NCBI RefSeq assembly: GCF_000424625.1
Contig: NZ_AUKG01000002.1
Coordinates: 1,798,001 to 1,862,000, forward strand
DNA length: 64,000 bases
From: Conexibacter woesei Iso977N
GTDB taxonomy: Bacteria > Actinomycetota > Thermoleophilia > Solirubrobacterales > Solirubrobacteraceae
Direction of reading: 5' to 3'
The translations under genes were made by a program, and so were the position numbers. A model generated the notes under the pieces. The model was given only the letters and a program-made list of their open reading frames with translations. It did no database searches and was not told the DNA's origin. This document shows positions 53,115 to 62,186 of this stretch, one piece after another. How positions within the stretch are numbered: the stretch's first letter is position 1; every line of letters starts with the position of its first letter.

Positions 53115-54583
53115 CCCGCGCCCGGCAGCCCGTCGGCGCGGGGGTCGGTGCCGGAGGTCGTGCCCCAGATGGCGTGGGCGTGGCCGAGCTCTTCGTCGTG
53201 GGGTGTCAGTTCGATGACGGGTGTGCCGGTCGCGTGGAGGGATGTTGCGGCGGCTGGGTTGAGGTCGGATTCGAGGGTCAGCGTGGTGTCGGCGATGGTG
53301 AAGCGGGGTGCGGAGATGGCTTCTTGGGGTGTCGCGCCGGCGAGGAGGCGGAGGAGGATCTGGGTGTGGATCTGGGGTTGGGCCTTGCCGCCCATCGTCC
53401 CGAGGACGCCGGCGAGCGTGCCGTCACGCTCGACCATGACCGGCATCAGCGTGTGCGCCGGGCGCTTGCCGGGAGCAAGGACATTGGGATGGTCCGGGTC
53501 CAGCGAGAACGAGGTGCCGCGGTTCTGCAGGATGATCCCGGTCGAGGGCTCGATGAGCTGTGAGCCGAAGGACCAGTAGAGCGACTGGATCAGCGACACC
53601 GCGCGGCCCTCCCCGTCGCGGGTGACCAAGGCGATGGTGTCGCCGGTCGGGCGTGGGCGAGTCCCCTCGACCCCGAGGACGCGCTCCGTCGCCACCCGTG
53701 AGATCGCCTCCTGGCCGAGCCATGCGTCGAGGTCCTGCGGCGCGAAGCGCGGGTCGGCGAGCGACGCCTCGCGCTGGCGCCAGCCCGCCGCGAAGATCGC
53801 CGCCAGCGCGCCCGCATCGGCGCCGAGCGGGTCGTCGAGCGCAGCCGCTTCGAGCGCCGCCAGCGCCTGCAACAACAAGACGCCGGAGCAGTTCGGCCCA
53901 GCGCTCAGGACGTCGACCCCGCGGAACCCCACGCGCAGCGGCTCCTCCACCGAAGGCCGGAACGACGCGAGATCGCCGACCCGGATCGCGCTGCCGAGTG
54001 CTTCGAGCCCCGCGGCGAACCGCGCCGCCAGCGGTCCCTCGTAGAGCGCTCGCGCACCCTCAGCGCGCAGGATCGCGAACGTCTCGGCCAGCGCCGCCTG
54101 GCGCAGCACGCCGTCGCCGTCCGGGACGAGCACCGGCGCGGGCGCCTCGTCGATCGCCGTCAGCAGCTTCGCGGTCGGCACGAAGCCCTCGCGCGCCAGC
54201 CGCTCGGCGTCGGCGAGCAGCGACGCCCACGGCAGCACGCCGCCCAACGCGTACAACTCGCCCCACCCCGCGACCAGCCCCGGGACCGTCACGGTGTCGA
54301 TCCCCGCGACCGGCAGCACGCCGCCGTGCCGCGCCCGCAGACCATCAACATCAACAAGTCCCGCCGCCGGCCCCGTCGCGTTGACCGCCCGCGTCACGCC
54401 GTCCGCGTCCCGGACCAAGGCCATCAGGTCGCCGCCCAGCGCGCAGTTGTGCGGGTAGACGACGGTCAGCACCGCGGCCGCGGCGAGCGCGCCGTCGACC
54501 GCCGACCCGCCCTCCTCCATGACCCGGCGCCCGACCGCGGTGGCGGTCCGGTGCGGCGTGGCGATCGCGACGGAAGACGTCAT
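53111..54583 (-). CDS. gamma-glutamyltransferase-like Ntn hydrolase, without signal peptide
   Basis: 490 residues of the GGT superfamily. The large-subunit part has VAIATPHRTATAVGRRVMEEGGSAVDGALAAAAVLTVVYPHNCALGGDL in separate blocks, and the autoprocessing site is PTGDTIALVTRDGEGRAVS (Thr after Asp), followed by FSLDPDHPNVLAPGKRPAHTLMP. Classical GGTs are exported, but no signal peptide is present here, so a cytosolic acylase or GGT-like role is likely. TAGGGT (54592-54597, minus strand) eight bases before the ATG looks like a leaderless -10. Confidence 0.85.
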   Translation of the reverse strand: MTSSVAIATPHRTATAVGRRVMEEGGSAVDGALAAAAVLTVVYPHNCALGGDLMALVRDADGVTRAVNATGPAAGLVDVDGLRARHGGVLPVAGIDTVTVPGLVAGWGELYALGGVLPWASLLADAERLAREGFVPTAKLLTAIDEAPAPVLVPDGDGVLRQAALAETFAILRAEGARALYEGPLAARFAAGLEALGSAIRVGDLASFRPSVEEPLRVGFRGVDVLSAGPNCSGVLLLQALAALEAAALDDPLGADAGALAAIFAAGWRQREASLADPRFAPQDLDAWLGQEAISRVATERVLGVEGTRPRPTGDTIALVTRDGEGRAVSLIQSLYWSFGSQLIEPSTGIILQNRGTSFSLDPDHPNVLAPGKRPAHTLMPVMVERDGTLAGVLGTMGGKAQPQIHTQILLRLLAGATPQEAISAPRFTIADTTLTLESDLNPAAATSLHATGTPVIELTPHDEELGHAHAIWGTTSGTDPRADGLPGAG

Positions 54584-54706
54584 GCCGCGGCACCCTAGCC
54601 GCCGCCCGCAACCCCTGCGGGCGCGCGTATTCGCCACTACCCGATCGCGGTATCGCCAGGTGGTCCAACGTCACGCCACACCGTCGCGACGTTCGGTCCA
54701 CAACTT

Positions 54707-54723
54707 TGTCAACGCTGTTGACA
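54707..54723. promoter_or_regulatory. operator overlapping the -35 box of the transporter TetR gene
   Basis: TGTCAAC-GCT-GTTGACA, a perfect 7-bp inverted repeat. Its right arm contains the -35 TTGACA (54718-54723). A dimeric TetR bound here would block the polymerase and repress the whole eight-gene operon. Confidence 0.75.
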
Positions 54724-54747
54724 CCGGCACTGCGACAGGCGTAGCTT
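54718..54747 (+). promoter_or_regulatory. promoter of the TetR-ABC-amidase operon
   Basis: TTGACA (54718-54723), 18-base spacer, TAGCTT (54742-54747), then GCCGCGCC and ATG at 54756. It is nearly identical to the promoter at 35853-35882. A leaderless start is likely. Confidence 0.78.
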
Positions 54748-54755
54748 GCCGCGCC

Positions 54756-55463
54756 ATGGAGGAGGGAGCAGTGCTCGCCGGAGAGGAGCCGGCGCGCCCG
54801 CGGCTTGACCGTGAGCGCATTCTGGATGCAGCTGAGGCCATCGCGAGCAGCGAGGGCGTCGGCAAGCTGACCATGCGCCGGATCGGGGCGGAGCTCGGCA
54901 ACGACCCGACCGCGGTCTACCGCCACTTCCGCAACAAGCAGGAGCTGCTGGTCCACCTCGCCGACCGCCTGTTCGCCACCGAGATCCCGGTCGACCCCAA
55001 GCTCTCGTGGCGCGAGCAGATGAAGGTCGAGTTCCGCCACGCGATGTACCGCTACCGCAGCCATCCGGACCTCTCGATGCTGCTCGCCGTCCAGCCCGAC
55101 GACACGCCGTCGCTGCAGCGGATCGCCGAGAGCACGCTCGCCAAGCTCGTCGACTACGGCCTCTCCGACGCCGACGCGGGCCGCATCTTCCAGCTGATCG
55201 AGAACCACATCGTCGGCACCGGCCTCTACTACGCGCTGGTCGAGGACGCCGACGACCCGCGCCTGCGCGACCCCGACGCGATGCGCCGCGTCTACGCGCT
55301 GCTGCCCGAGGACAGGTTCCCGATCGCCTCCCGGGTCGCGCCCCACCTCTTCCCCGATCTCGACGAAGCGTTCGACTTCGGCACCGACGTGATCTTGGAC
55401 GCCATCGAGCGTCTCGCAAGCCATACCGGTCCCCACACCAACGACGGAGCAACCACACCATGA
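54756..55463 (+). CDS. TetR-family regulator of the transporter operon
   Basis: 235 residues. The helix-turn-helix is LTMRRIGAELGNDPTAVYRHFRNKQELLVHLAD (two blocks), and the C-terminal part resembles the TetR_C_1 domain (FRHAMYRYRSHPDLSMLLAV; IENHIVGTGLYYALVED). ATG at 54756 is the first codon after the promoter link. The stop overlaps the binding-protein start (ATGA), so it is autoregulated along with the operon. Confidence 0.93.
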   Translation: MEEGAVLAGEEPARPRLDRERILDAAEAIASSEGVGKLTMRRIGAELGNDPTAVYRHFRNKQELLVHLADRLFATEIPVDPKLSWREQMKVEFRHAMYRYRSHPDLSMLLAVQPDDTPSLQRIAESTLAKLVDYGLSDADAGRIFQLIENHIVGTGLYYALVEDADDPRLRDPDAMRRVYALLPEDRFPIASRVAPHLFPDLDEAFDFGTDVILDAIERLASHTGPHTNDGATTP

Positions 55464-57106
55464 CGCGAGCTTTCCTGGCTCCCGCGGCGGTCGCCGCGCT
55501 CGCCGCCCTGGCGGCCACGGGCTGCGGCAAGGCCCTGCCCTCCTCGACCGCGGGCAGCAGCAGCACGCCCGCACCCACGTCGACCACCCAGCTGCCGTCG
55601 ACGACGCCGGCCGCCTCGGGGGCGGTAGGCAAGATCACCTGGGCGACCTACCGCGACGTCGGGACGCTCGACCCGATCCAGGCGTTCGACTACCCGGAGA
55701 ACACGGTCGACACCGCGCTCTGCGACTCGCTGCTCAAGCAGAACCCGGACGGCTCGCTGGCCGCCGGCATCTCGTCGCTGCCCGAGCATCCCGACGACAA
55801 GACCACGATCTTCCGCCTCAACCCCGACGCGAGGTTCTCCGACGGCAAGCCGGTCACGGCCGCCGACGTCGTCTGGGACCTCAAGCGCGCCCAGGACCCG
55901 AAGGCCGGCGGCTTCTACCCCGCGGTCTTCACCCGCGTCACGTCGATCGTCGCGACCGACGACCACACGGTCACGATCAAGCTCAGCAGGCCCGATTACT
56001 GGCTCGACGGCGAGCTTTCCCAGATGGCCGGCATCGTCTACGAGAAGGCCTACGCGGAGTCCAAGGGCAAGTCCTTCGGCACGCCGTCGGCCCCGACCGT
56101 CTGCGCCGGCCCCTACAAGGTGAAGTCCTGGAACGCGGGCGCCAGCCTGACCGTCGAGGCCAACCCCAACTACTGGTCGACGCCGAAGGCCAAGGTCAGG
56201 GAGATCTCCTTCAAGGGCGTCCCGGACGAGTCGTCGCTGACGACCGGCCTGATCACCGGCGGCATCCAGGGCTCCTACCCGCAGGCGCTGTCCTCGCTGG
56301 ACCAGCTCAAGACCAACGGCAAGGTCACGGTCACCGAGGGCTCGTCCTACGCGCTGGACGCGATCGTCATCTCCAGCCTCAGGGGCGCGCTCGGCGACGT
56401 CCGCGTCCGCCAGGCGCTGTCGGCCGCGATCGACCGCAAGGCCTACATCAACACCGTCTACAAGGGCGGCGCGCAGGTCCCGCGCAACCTCGCCAACCCC
56501 GGCGCGTGGGGCTACGGCAGGGACGTCTTCGAGGCCGACTGGCAGAAGCTGCCGGAGATGACCCAGGACCTGGCCAGGGCCAAGGACCTGATCAGGCAGG
56601 CCGGCGCCTCGGGCAAGACCATCACCTTGGGCATGACCAACGAGGTCTCCAACCTCGCCTCGGCGGCCAACGCGATCCGCACGGCGGGCGAGGCGATCGG
56701 GCTGAAGGTGAAGTTCAAGGCCGTCTCGGCGCAGAACTTCATCAACTTCTTCACCGACCCCAAGGCGCGTGAGGGCATCGACGGCTTCCCGACCGTCAAC
56801 TACCCCGACTACGCCGACCCGGCCGCGCTCTACAACACGATCGTCGCGCCGGACGGCAGCCAGAACTACTCGGCCTTCAGGGACGCCGAGATCAACTCGC
56901 TCATGGACCAGGCCCGCGCCACCGGCGACCCCGACGGCCGCGCCAAGCTCGTCGCCCAGGCCGGCGACAAGATCGCGCAGCAGCTGCCGTGGATCCCGAT
57001 GGCCGCGCCGGACAACGTCCTGATCACGTCGAGCAACCTGTCGGGCGCGCCCGCCTCGTTCGTGTACATGGGCGGCCCGTGGGCGAACCTGCTGGGAGGC
57101 AAGTAG
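55460..57106 (+). CDS. ABC transporter substrate-binding lipoprotein (family 5, peptide type)
   Basis: 548 residues. Signal peptide and lipobox LAATGC (Cys22), a Ser/Thr/Pro linker, then the extracytoplasmic solute-binding domain of the OppA/DppA family: LDPIQAFDYPENTVDTALCDSLLKQ, FRLNPDARFSDGKPVTAADVVWDLKRA and RQALSAAIDRKAYINTVYKGGA. Family 5 binds peptides, nickel complexes or other small amides. The ligand here is unknown but the amidase in the operon suggests an amide. Confidence 0.93.
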   Translation: MTRAFLAPAAVAALAALAATGCGKALPSSTAGSSSTPAPTSTTQLPSTTPAASGAVGKITWATYRDVGTLDPIQAFDYPENTVDTALCDSLLKQNPDGSLAAGISSLPEHPDDKTTIFRLNPDARFSDGKPVTAADVVWDLKRAQDPKAGGFYPAVFTRVTSIVATDDHTVTIKLSRPDYWLDGELSQMAGIVYEKAYAESKGKSFGTPSAPTVCAGPYKVKSWNAGASLTVEANPNYWSTPKAKVREISFKGVPDESSLTTGLITGGIQGSYPQALSSLDQLKTNGKVTVTEGSSYALDAIVISSLRGALGDVRVRQALSAAIDRKAYINTVYKGGAQVPRNLANPGAWGYGRDVFEADWQKLPEMTQDLARAKDLIRQAGASGKTITLGMTNEVSNLASAANAIRTAGEAIGLKVKFKAVSAQNFINFFTDPKAREGIDGFPTVNYPDYADPAALYNTIVAPDGSQNYSAFRDAEINSLMDQARATGDPDGRAKLVAQAGDKIAQQLPWIPMAAPDNVLITSSNLSGAPASFVYMGGPWANLLGGK

Positions 57107-57109
57107 CCG

Positions 57110-58060
57110 ATGTGGAAGTTCGCCGCCAGGCGCGCGGCGATGCTGGTGGCGGCGCTCCTGGTGTCGAGCTTCATCGTCTACGCGGCGTTGGAACTCGCAC
57201 CGGGCGACCCGCTCGCGACGCTCTCCGGCGGCAGAACGCTGCCGCCGGAGGCCGTGGCCCAGCTGCGCGCGCAGTACCACCTCGATGACCCGTTCCTGGT
57301 GCGCTACGTGCACTGGCTCGGCAACGTCGTCTTCCACGGCGACCTCGGGACGTCGATCGCCTACCGCGAGAAGGTGACCTCGGTGATCGGCTCGCGGATC
57401 GGCGTGACCGTCGACCTGGTGCTCTACGCCGCGCTGCTGATCATCGTCTTCGGCGTCGGCCTCGGCGTGGTGTCCGGCCTCAAGAAGGGCTGGCTGGACA
57501 ACTCGATCGTCGTCGTGACGACGATCTTCGCCGCGGTCCCGTCGTTCGTCGCCGCGATCGTGTTGTTGTCCGTCTTCTCGGTCAACCTGGGGTGGTTCCC
57601 CGCACTGGGGTCGGGTGACGGCGGGTTCGACACGATCAAGCACCTCACGTTGCCGGCGATCGCGCTGGCGCTGAGCGCGATGGCGATCGTGGTGCGCGTC
57701 ACGCGCGTCGCGGTCCGGACCGAGCTGGGCCGCGAGCACGTGCAGACCGCCGTCTCGCGCGGGATCCCGTACCCGCAGGTCGTGCGCAAGCACGTCATCC
57801 GCAACGCGTCGATCCCGGTCACGACCGTCGTCGGGATCACGATCACCTCGCTGATCGCGCTGAGCGCGGTCGTCGAGCGCGCGTTCTCGCTGGACGGGCT
57901 CGGCGCCGCGCTGGTGCAGGCGGCGTTGTCGAAGGACTTCGCCGTCGTCCAGGGGATCTCGCTGATCTTCGTGGCGGCGTTCGTGGTCGCCAACGCGGTC
58001 GTCGACCTGTTGTACGCCTTCATGGATCCGCGCGTCGCGATGGGGAGCCGGGCGACATGA
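57110..58060 (+). CDS. dppB: ABC permease (DppB/OppB-type)
   Basis: 316 residues with six membrane segments. N-terminus FAARRAAMLVAALLVSSFIVYAALELAPGDPLATLSG matches DppB; the EAA-type loop is GREHVQTAVSRGIPYPQVVRKHVIRNASIPVTTVVG. Forms the channel with the next gene. It starts three bases after the binding-protein stop and overlaps the DppC start (ATGA). Confidence 0.94.
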   Translation: MWKFAARRAAMLVAALLVSSFIVYAALELAPGDPLATLSGGRTLPPEAVAQLRAQYHLDDPFLVRYVHWLGNVVFHGDLGTSIAYREKVTSVIGSRIGVTVDLVLYAALLIIVFGVGLGVVSGLKKGWLDNSIVVVTTIFAAVPSFVAAIVLLSVFSVNLGWFPALGSGDGGFDTIKHLTLPAIALALSAMAIVVRVTRVAVRTELGREHVQTAVSRGIPYPQVVRKHVIRNASIPVTTVVGITITSLIALSAVVERAFSLDGLGAALVQAALSKDFAVVQGISLIFVAAFVVANAVVDLLYAFMDPRVAMGSRAT

Positions 58061-58926
58061 GCACCACGACCCCCACGGTCATCATGGACCAGGCGACGCG
58101 CACGCGCCGCCGTCGCGTGGCGGGCAACCAGATCGTCTTCTGGGTCTGCTCGGGCATCGTCGGCATCGCCGTGTTCCTGGCGATCTTCGGCCCCACGCTG
58201 GCACCGCACGACCCTAACGCGTCGAACCTCAACTACGCCTACGTCGGCACGGTCCAGGGCCACCTCCTGGGCTTCGACTCCCAGGGTCGCGACCTCCTGA
58301 GCCGCCTGCTGACCGGCGCGCGGACCTCGATGGCCGGGCCGTTCCTGGTGGTGGTGGTCTCGATGGCCGCCGGGACGACGCTGGCGATCACCGCCGCGTG
58401 GGTCGGCGGCTGGGTCGACTCGTTCATCTCGACCGTGCTCGACATCCTGTTCTCGTTCCCCGCGATCCTGCTGGCCGTCCTGGCCGCGGCGGTCTTCGGG
58501 GCCGGGATCACCGCGCCGACGCTGGCGCTGGGCCTGGCCTACACGCCGTACATCGCCCGCGTCCTGCGCGGCGCGGCGCTGCGGGAGCGGGCCCGCGAGT
58601 ACATCGCGGCCTGCGAGGTCCAGGGGATCGGGGCGCTCGCGATCTGCGCGCGCCACCTGGCCCCGAACCTGCTGCCGCTGATCGTCGCCCAGGCCACGCT
58701 GACCTTCGGGTACGCGATGGTCGACTTCGCGGCGATCTCCTACATCGGGCTGGGCGTCCAGCCGCCGACGGCCGACTGGGGCGTGATGGTCAGCTCCGGC
58801 CAGGCCGGCGTGCTGCAGGGCTACCCGCTGGAGTCGCTGACCGCCGGCGGGGCGATCGTTGTTGTCGTTGTTGCCGTGAACCTGCTGGGCGAGCGCCTGG
58901 CTTCACGAGATACCGAAGGGCGCTGA
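58057..58926 (+). CDS. dppC: ABC permease (DppC/OppC-type)
   Basis: 289 residues with six membrane segments (FWVCSGIVGIAVFLAIFGPTL; FLVVVVSMAAGTTLAITAAWVGG; ILFSFPAILLAVLAAAVFGAG and others). The start is ATG overlapping dppB. The conserved cytoplasmic loop is REYIAACEVQGIGALAICARHLAPNLLPLIVAQ. FGYAMVDFAAISYIGLGVQPPTADWGVM is the OppC-type end. It is followed by the amidase after five bases. Confidence 0.94.
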   Translation: MSTTTPTVIMDQATRTRRRRVAGNQIVFWVCSGIVGIAVFLAIFGPTLAPHDPNASNLNYAYVGTVQGHLLGFDSQGRDLLSRLLTGARTSMAGPFLVVVVSMAAGTTLAITAAWVGGWVDSFISTVLDILFSFPAILLAVLAAAVFGAGITAPTLALGLAYTPYIARVLRGAALRERAREYIAACEVQGIGALAICARHLAPNLLPLIVAQATLTFGYAMVDFAAISYIGLGVQPPTADWGVMVSSGQAGVLQGYPLESLTAGGAIVVVVVAVNLLGERLASRDTEGR

Positions 58927-58931
58927 ACCAG

Positions 58932-60380
58932 ATGACCGAGTTGTACGCCATCTCCGCAACCGAGGCGCTGGCGCGCTTCAAGGACCGCAGCCTCTCCCCC
59001 GTCGAGCTGCTCGACGCCGTGATCGCACGGGCCGAGGTCGTCGAGCCGACCGTCAACGCGCTCGTGCACGAGCGCCACGAGGAGGCGCGTGAGGAGGCCA
59101 AGGCCTCCGAGAAGCGCTACACCGCGTGGGCCGAGAAGGGCGCGCCCGCGCCGGGCGCGCTCGACGGCCTGCCCTGCGCGGTCAAGGAGGAGGAGGCGAT
59201 CGAGGGTCAGCCGTGGACCCAGGGCTCCCTGATCTACAAGGACCTGATCGCCGACCACTCCTCCAACTTCGCGCGGCGGATGCTCGACGCCGGCGCGATC
59301 GTCCACGCCCGCACGACCGCGCCGGAGTTCTCGTGCGCGTTCTACACGCACTCGCGCATCCACGGCGTGACGCGCAACCCGTGGAACCCGGAGTTCGGCG
59401 TCGGCGGCTCGTCCGGCGGCGCCGGCGCGGCGCTGGCCTCGGGCACGACGACGATCGCCTCGGGCTCCGACATCGGCGGCTCGATCCGCGTCCCGGCGTC
59501 GTTCAACGGCGTCGTCGGCTTCAAGCCGCCGTTCGGCCGCGTGCCGCAGGCGGCGCCGTTCAACCACGACACCTACTGCCACTGCGGGCCGCTGGCCCGG
59601 ACGGTCGCCGACACCGCGCTCTACGAGAACGCGCTGGCCGGGCCGTCGTCCGACGACATCGTCTCGCTGCGGCCCAAGTACGTGCTGCCGACCGAGTTCG
59701 ACGGCGACCTGACCGGCATGAGGATCGCGGTGACCGTCGACTTCGGGACGTTCCCGGTCGACCCGGAGATCGCCGAGAACACGCTCGCGGTCGCCGAGGC
59801 GCTGCGCACGGCGGGCGCGGTAGTTGATGTCGTCGACCTGGTCCTGGAGCAGGACAAGGTCATGCGGGCGGCCGCGATCCACTTCCAGCTCGGCTTCGGC
59901 GACTACATCAAGGCCGAGGCCGAGGCGCACGCCGACCTCGTCACCGACTACGCGGCGGCGTTCGCCGCGACCCTCGCGCCGCAGGCCGAGGGCGGCTCGC
60001 TGCTGGAGAAGCACACGATCGAGGCCGAGCTGTACGCCCCGGTCGGCGCGCTGCTGGAGACCTACGACGCGCTGATCTGCCCGACGCTCGGCACCCGCGG
60101 GTTCGTCGCGGGCGAGTCCTACGTCGGCACGCCGATGACGGTCGGCGGGATCGAGCTGCACGACACGTTCCGCGCCTCGCTGACGCCGGTCTTCAACGTC
60201 ATGTCGCGCTGCCCGGTCCTCAACGTCCCGTCCGGCTTCGCCGACAACGGCGTCCCGACCGGCGTCCAGATCGCGGGCCGCACCTACGACGACGTCACGC
60301 CGTTCAAGGTCGGCGCCGCGCTGGAGAAGGTCCGGCCGTGGCCGCTGGTCGCGCCGGCCGTCACGGGGGCCGAGGTCTGA
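58932..60380 (+). CDS. amidase (amidase-signature family)
   Basis: 482 residues. The catalytic triad of the amidase signature is intact: Lys in GLPCAVKEEEAIEG, the Ser-Gly-rich loop GVGGSSGGAGAALASGTT with the cis-Ser in GSDIGGSIRVPASFNG. It lies between the permease and ATPase genes of the importer, an order that points to hydrolysis of the imported substrate. The substrate might be an N-acyl or aryl amide. Its stop shares one base with the next ATG (TGATG). Confidence 0.94.
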   Translation: MTELYAISATEALARFKDRSLSPVELLDAVIARAEVVEPTVNALVHERHEEAREEAKASEKRYTAWAEKGAPAPGALDGLPCAVKEEEAIEGQPWTQGSLIYKDLIADHSSNFARRMLDAGAIVHARTTAPEFSCAFYTHSRIHGVTRNPWNPEFGVGGSSGGAGAALASGTTTIASGSDIGGSIRVPASFNGVVGFKPPFGRVPQAAPFNHDTYCHCGPLARTVADTALYENALAGPSSDDIVSLRPKYVLPTEFDGDLTGMRIAVTVDFGTFPVDPEIAENTLAVAEALRTAGAVVDVVDLVLEQDKVMRAAAIHFQLGFGDYIKAEAEAHADLVTDYAAAFAATLAPQAEGGSLLEKHTIEAELYAPVGALLETYDALICPTLGTRGFVAGESYVGTPMTVGGIELHDTFRASLTPVFNVMSRCPVLNVPSGFADNGVPTGVQIAGRTYDDVTPFKVGAALEKVRPWPLVAPAVTGAEV

Positions 60381-61378
60381 TGGCGGGCGCGCTCCTGGAG
60401 GTCGAGCACCTCGCCACGCAGCTGCAGGTCGAGGGCGAGCTGCGCACGGTCCTGCACGACGTCTCGCTCTCGATCGGCGAGGGCGAGGCGGTCGGGCTGG
60501 TCGGCGAGTCCGGCTCGGGCAAGTCGATGACCGCCCGCGCGGTCGCGCGGCTGCTGCCGACGGGCGCCAAGACCGACGGCGCGATCCGCTACGACGGCAG
60601 GGACGTCAACGCGCTCAGGGGCGGCGGGCTGCGCGACTACCGCGGCGAGGTCGCGATGGTCTTCCAGGACCCGCGCGCGCACATCAACCCGGTCCGGACG
60701 ATCGGCGACTTCATGACCGAGTCGCTGCGCTCGATCCGCAGGGAGGACAAGAGCGCGGCGCGCGCCAAGGCGATCACGGCCTTGGACGACGTCGGGATCC
60801 CGGACGGCGAGCGGCGGCTGAGGCAGTACCCGCACGAGCTGTCGGGCGGCCTGCTGCAGCGCGTGATGATCGCCACCATGTTGCTCACCGAGCCCAGGCT
60901 CGTCCTGGCCGACGAGCCGACGACGGCCCTGGACGTGACGACGCAGGCCGAGGTGATGGCGATCCTCGACGAGCTGCGCCGCGAGCGCGGGATGGCGTTG
61001 TTGTTCATCACGCACGACCTCGAGCTGGCGGGCGCCGTCTGCGACCGCACGTCGGTGATGTACGCGGGCTCGATCGTCGAGACGCGCGAGAGCGCGAAGC
61101 TGCACAGCGACCCGCTGCATCCGTACACGGCGTCGCTGGGCACCGCGCGCCCGACGATCGACGCGTCGGTGCACCGCCTGACGGCGATCCCGGGCCGGCC
61201 GGTCAGCGCCTTCGAGGCGCCGGACGGCTGCCCGTTCGCGCCGCGCTGTGCCTTTGCCGAGGACCGCTGCCGCGCGACGCGGCCGCCGGTCGAGGAGCTG
61301 GACGGCGGGCAGGTCCGCTGCATCCGGGCGACCGAGCTGCGTGGGCGGCTCGTCAAGGAGGTGGTCCAGCATGGCTGA
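60380..61378 (+). CDS. dppD: ABC ATPase (DppD/OppD-type)
   Basis: 332 residues: Walker A GESGSGKSMTARAVARLL, signature LSGGLLQRVMIATML (GLL replaces the usual GMRQ), Walker B LVLADEPTTALDVTT and FITHDLELAGAV. The C-terminal oligopeptide domain has CPFAPRCAFAEDRC, the four-cysteine motif found in DppD-type ATPases. ATG at 60380 overlaps the amidase stop. Confidence 0.95.
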   Translation: MAGALLEVEHLATQLQVEGELRTVLHDVSLSIGEGEAVGLVGESGSGKSMTARAVARLLPTGAKTDGAIRYDGRDVNALRGGGLRDYRGEVAMVFQDPRAHINPVRTIGDFMTESLRSIRREDKSAARAKAITALDDVGIPDGERRLRQYPHELSGGLLQRVMIATMLLTEPRLVLADEPTTALDVTTQAEVMAILDELRRERGMALLFITHDLELAGAVCDRTSVMYAGSIVETRESAKLHSDPLHPYTASLGTARPTIDASVHRLTAIPGRPVSAFEAPDGCPFAPRCAFAEDRCRATRPPVEELDGGQVRCIRATELRGRLVKEVVQHG

Positions 61379-62186
61379 GCTCGTGTTGGAGGCGATCGGC
61401 CTGCGCAAGGAGTTCGGCGAGGTCGCGGCGGTCGACGGCGTCGACTTCCAGGTCCCGCGTGGCGGCTCGCTGGCGATCGTCGGCGAGTCGGGCTCGGGCA
61501 AGACGACGATCGCGAAGATGATCGTCGGCCTGGAGACGCCGACGGCCGGGACGATCACGGCGTGTGGCCGTGACCGCAGCGCCCCGGCGCGCGGCGCCAA
61601 GGAGCGCAAGGCGCGCGGCGGCGAGGTCCAGATCGTCTTCCAGGACCCGTACTCGTCGCTGGACCCGCGCCACTGCGCCGAGCAGGCGATCGAGGAGGTC
61701 CTGCGCCTGCACCAGCCGGGCATGGCCAAGGAGGCCCGCGCCGCGCGGATCGCGGAGCTCGGCGATCTCGTCGGGCTCGACGCACGCCAGCTGCGGGCGC
61801 GCCCCGGCGCGCTGAGCGGCGGCCAGCGCCAGCGGATCGCGATCGCGCGTGCGCTCGCGGCCGAGCCGCAGGTCGTGATCCTCGACGAGTCCGTCGCCGC
61901 GCTGGACGTCTCGATCCAGGCCCAGATCCTCAACCTGCTCGCCGACATCCGCGAGCAGACCGGCATCTCCTACATCTTGATCTCCCACGACCTCGCGGTC
62001 GTGCGCCAGATCACCGACGAAGCGATCGTCATGCACCGCGGCAAGGTCGTCGAGCGCGGGTCCACCGCGTCGATCCTCGACCACCCGCAGCAGCCCTACA
62101 CCCAGCTCCTCCGAGCCTCTGTCCCGAGACCCGGTTGGAAGCCGACGCGCGCGATGCGTGCGCAGACCGAAGGAACCCCCTCATGA
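61371..62186 (+). CDS. dppF: ABC ATPase (DppF/OppF-type)
   Basis: 271 residues: Walker A GESGSGKTTIAKMIVGL, signature LSGGQRQRIAIARALA, Walker B VVILDESVAALDVSIQ, and ISHDLAVVRQITDEAIVMHRG. It has ESVAALD where most have DEPTSALD, a tolerated change. The ATG overlaps dppD by eight bases (ATGGCTGA). Its stop overlaps the amidohydrolase start (ATGA), so the coupling runs from TetR to the end of the operon. Confidence 0.95.
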   Translation: MAELVLEAIGLRKEFGEVAAVDGVDFQVPRGGSLAIVGESGSGKTTIAKMIVGLETPTAGTITACGRDRSAPARGAKERKARGGEVQIVFQDPYSSLDPRHCAEQAIEEVLRLHQPGMAKEARAARIAELGDLVGLDARQLRARPGALSGGQRQRIAIARALAAEPQVVILDESVAALDVSIQAQILNLLADIREQTGISYILISHDLAVVRQITDEAIVMHRGKVVERGSTASILDHPQQPYTQLLRASVPRPGWKPTRAMRAQTEGTPS

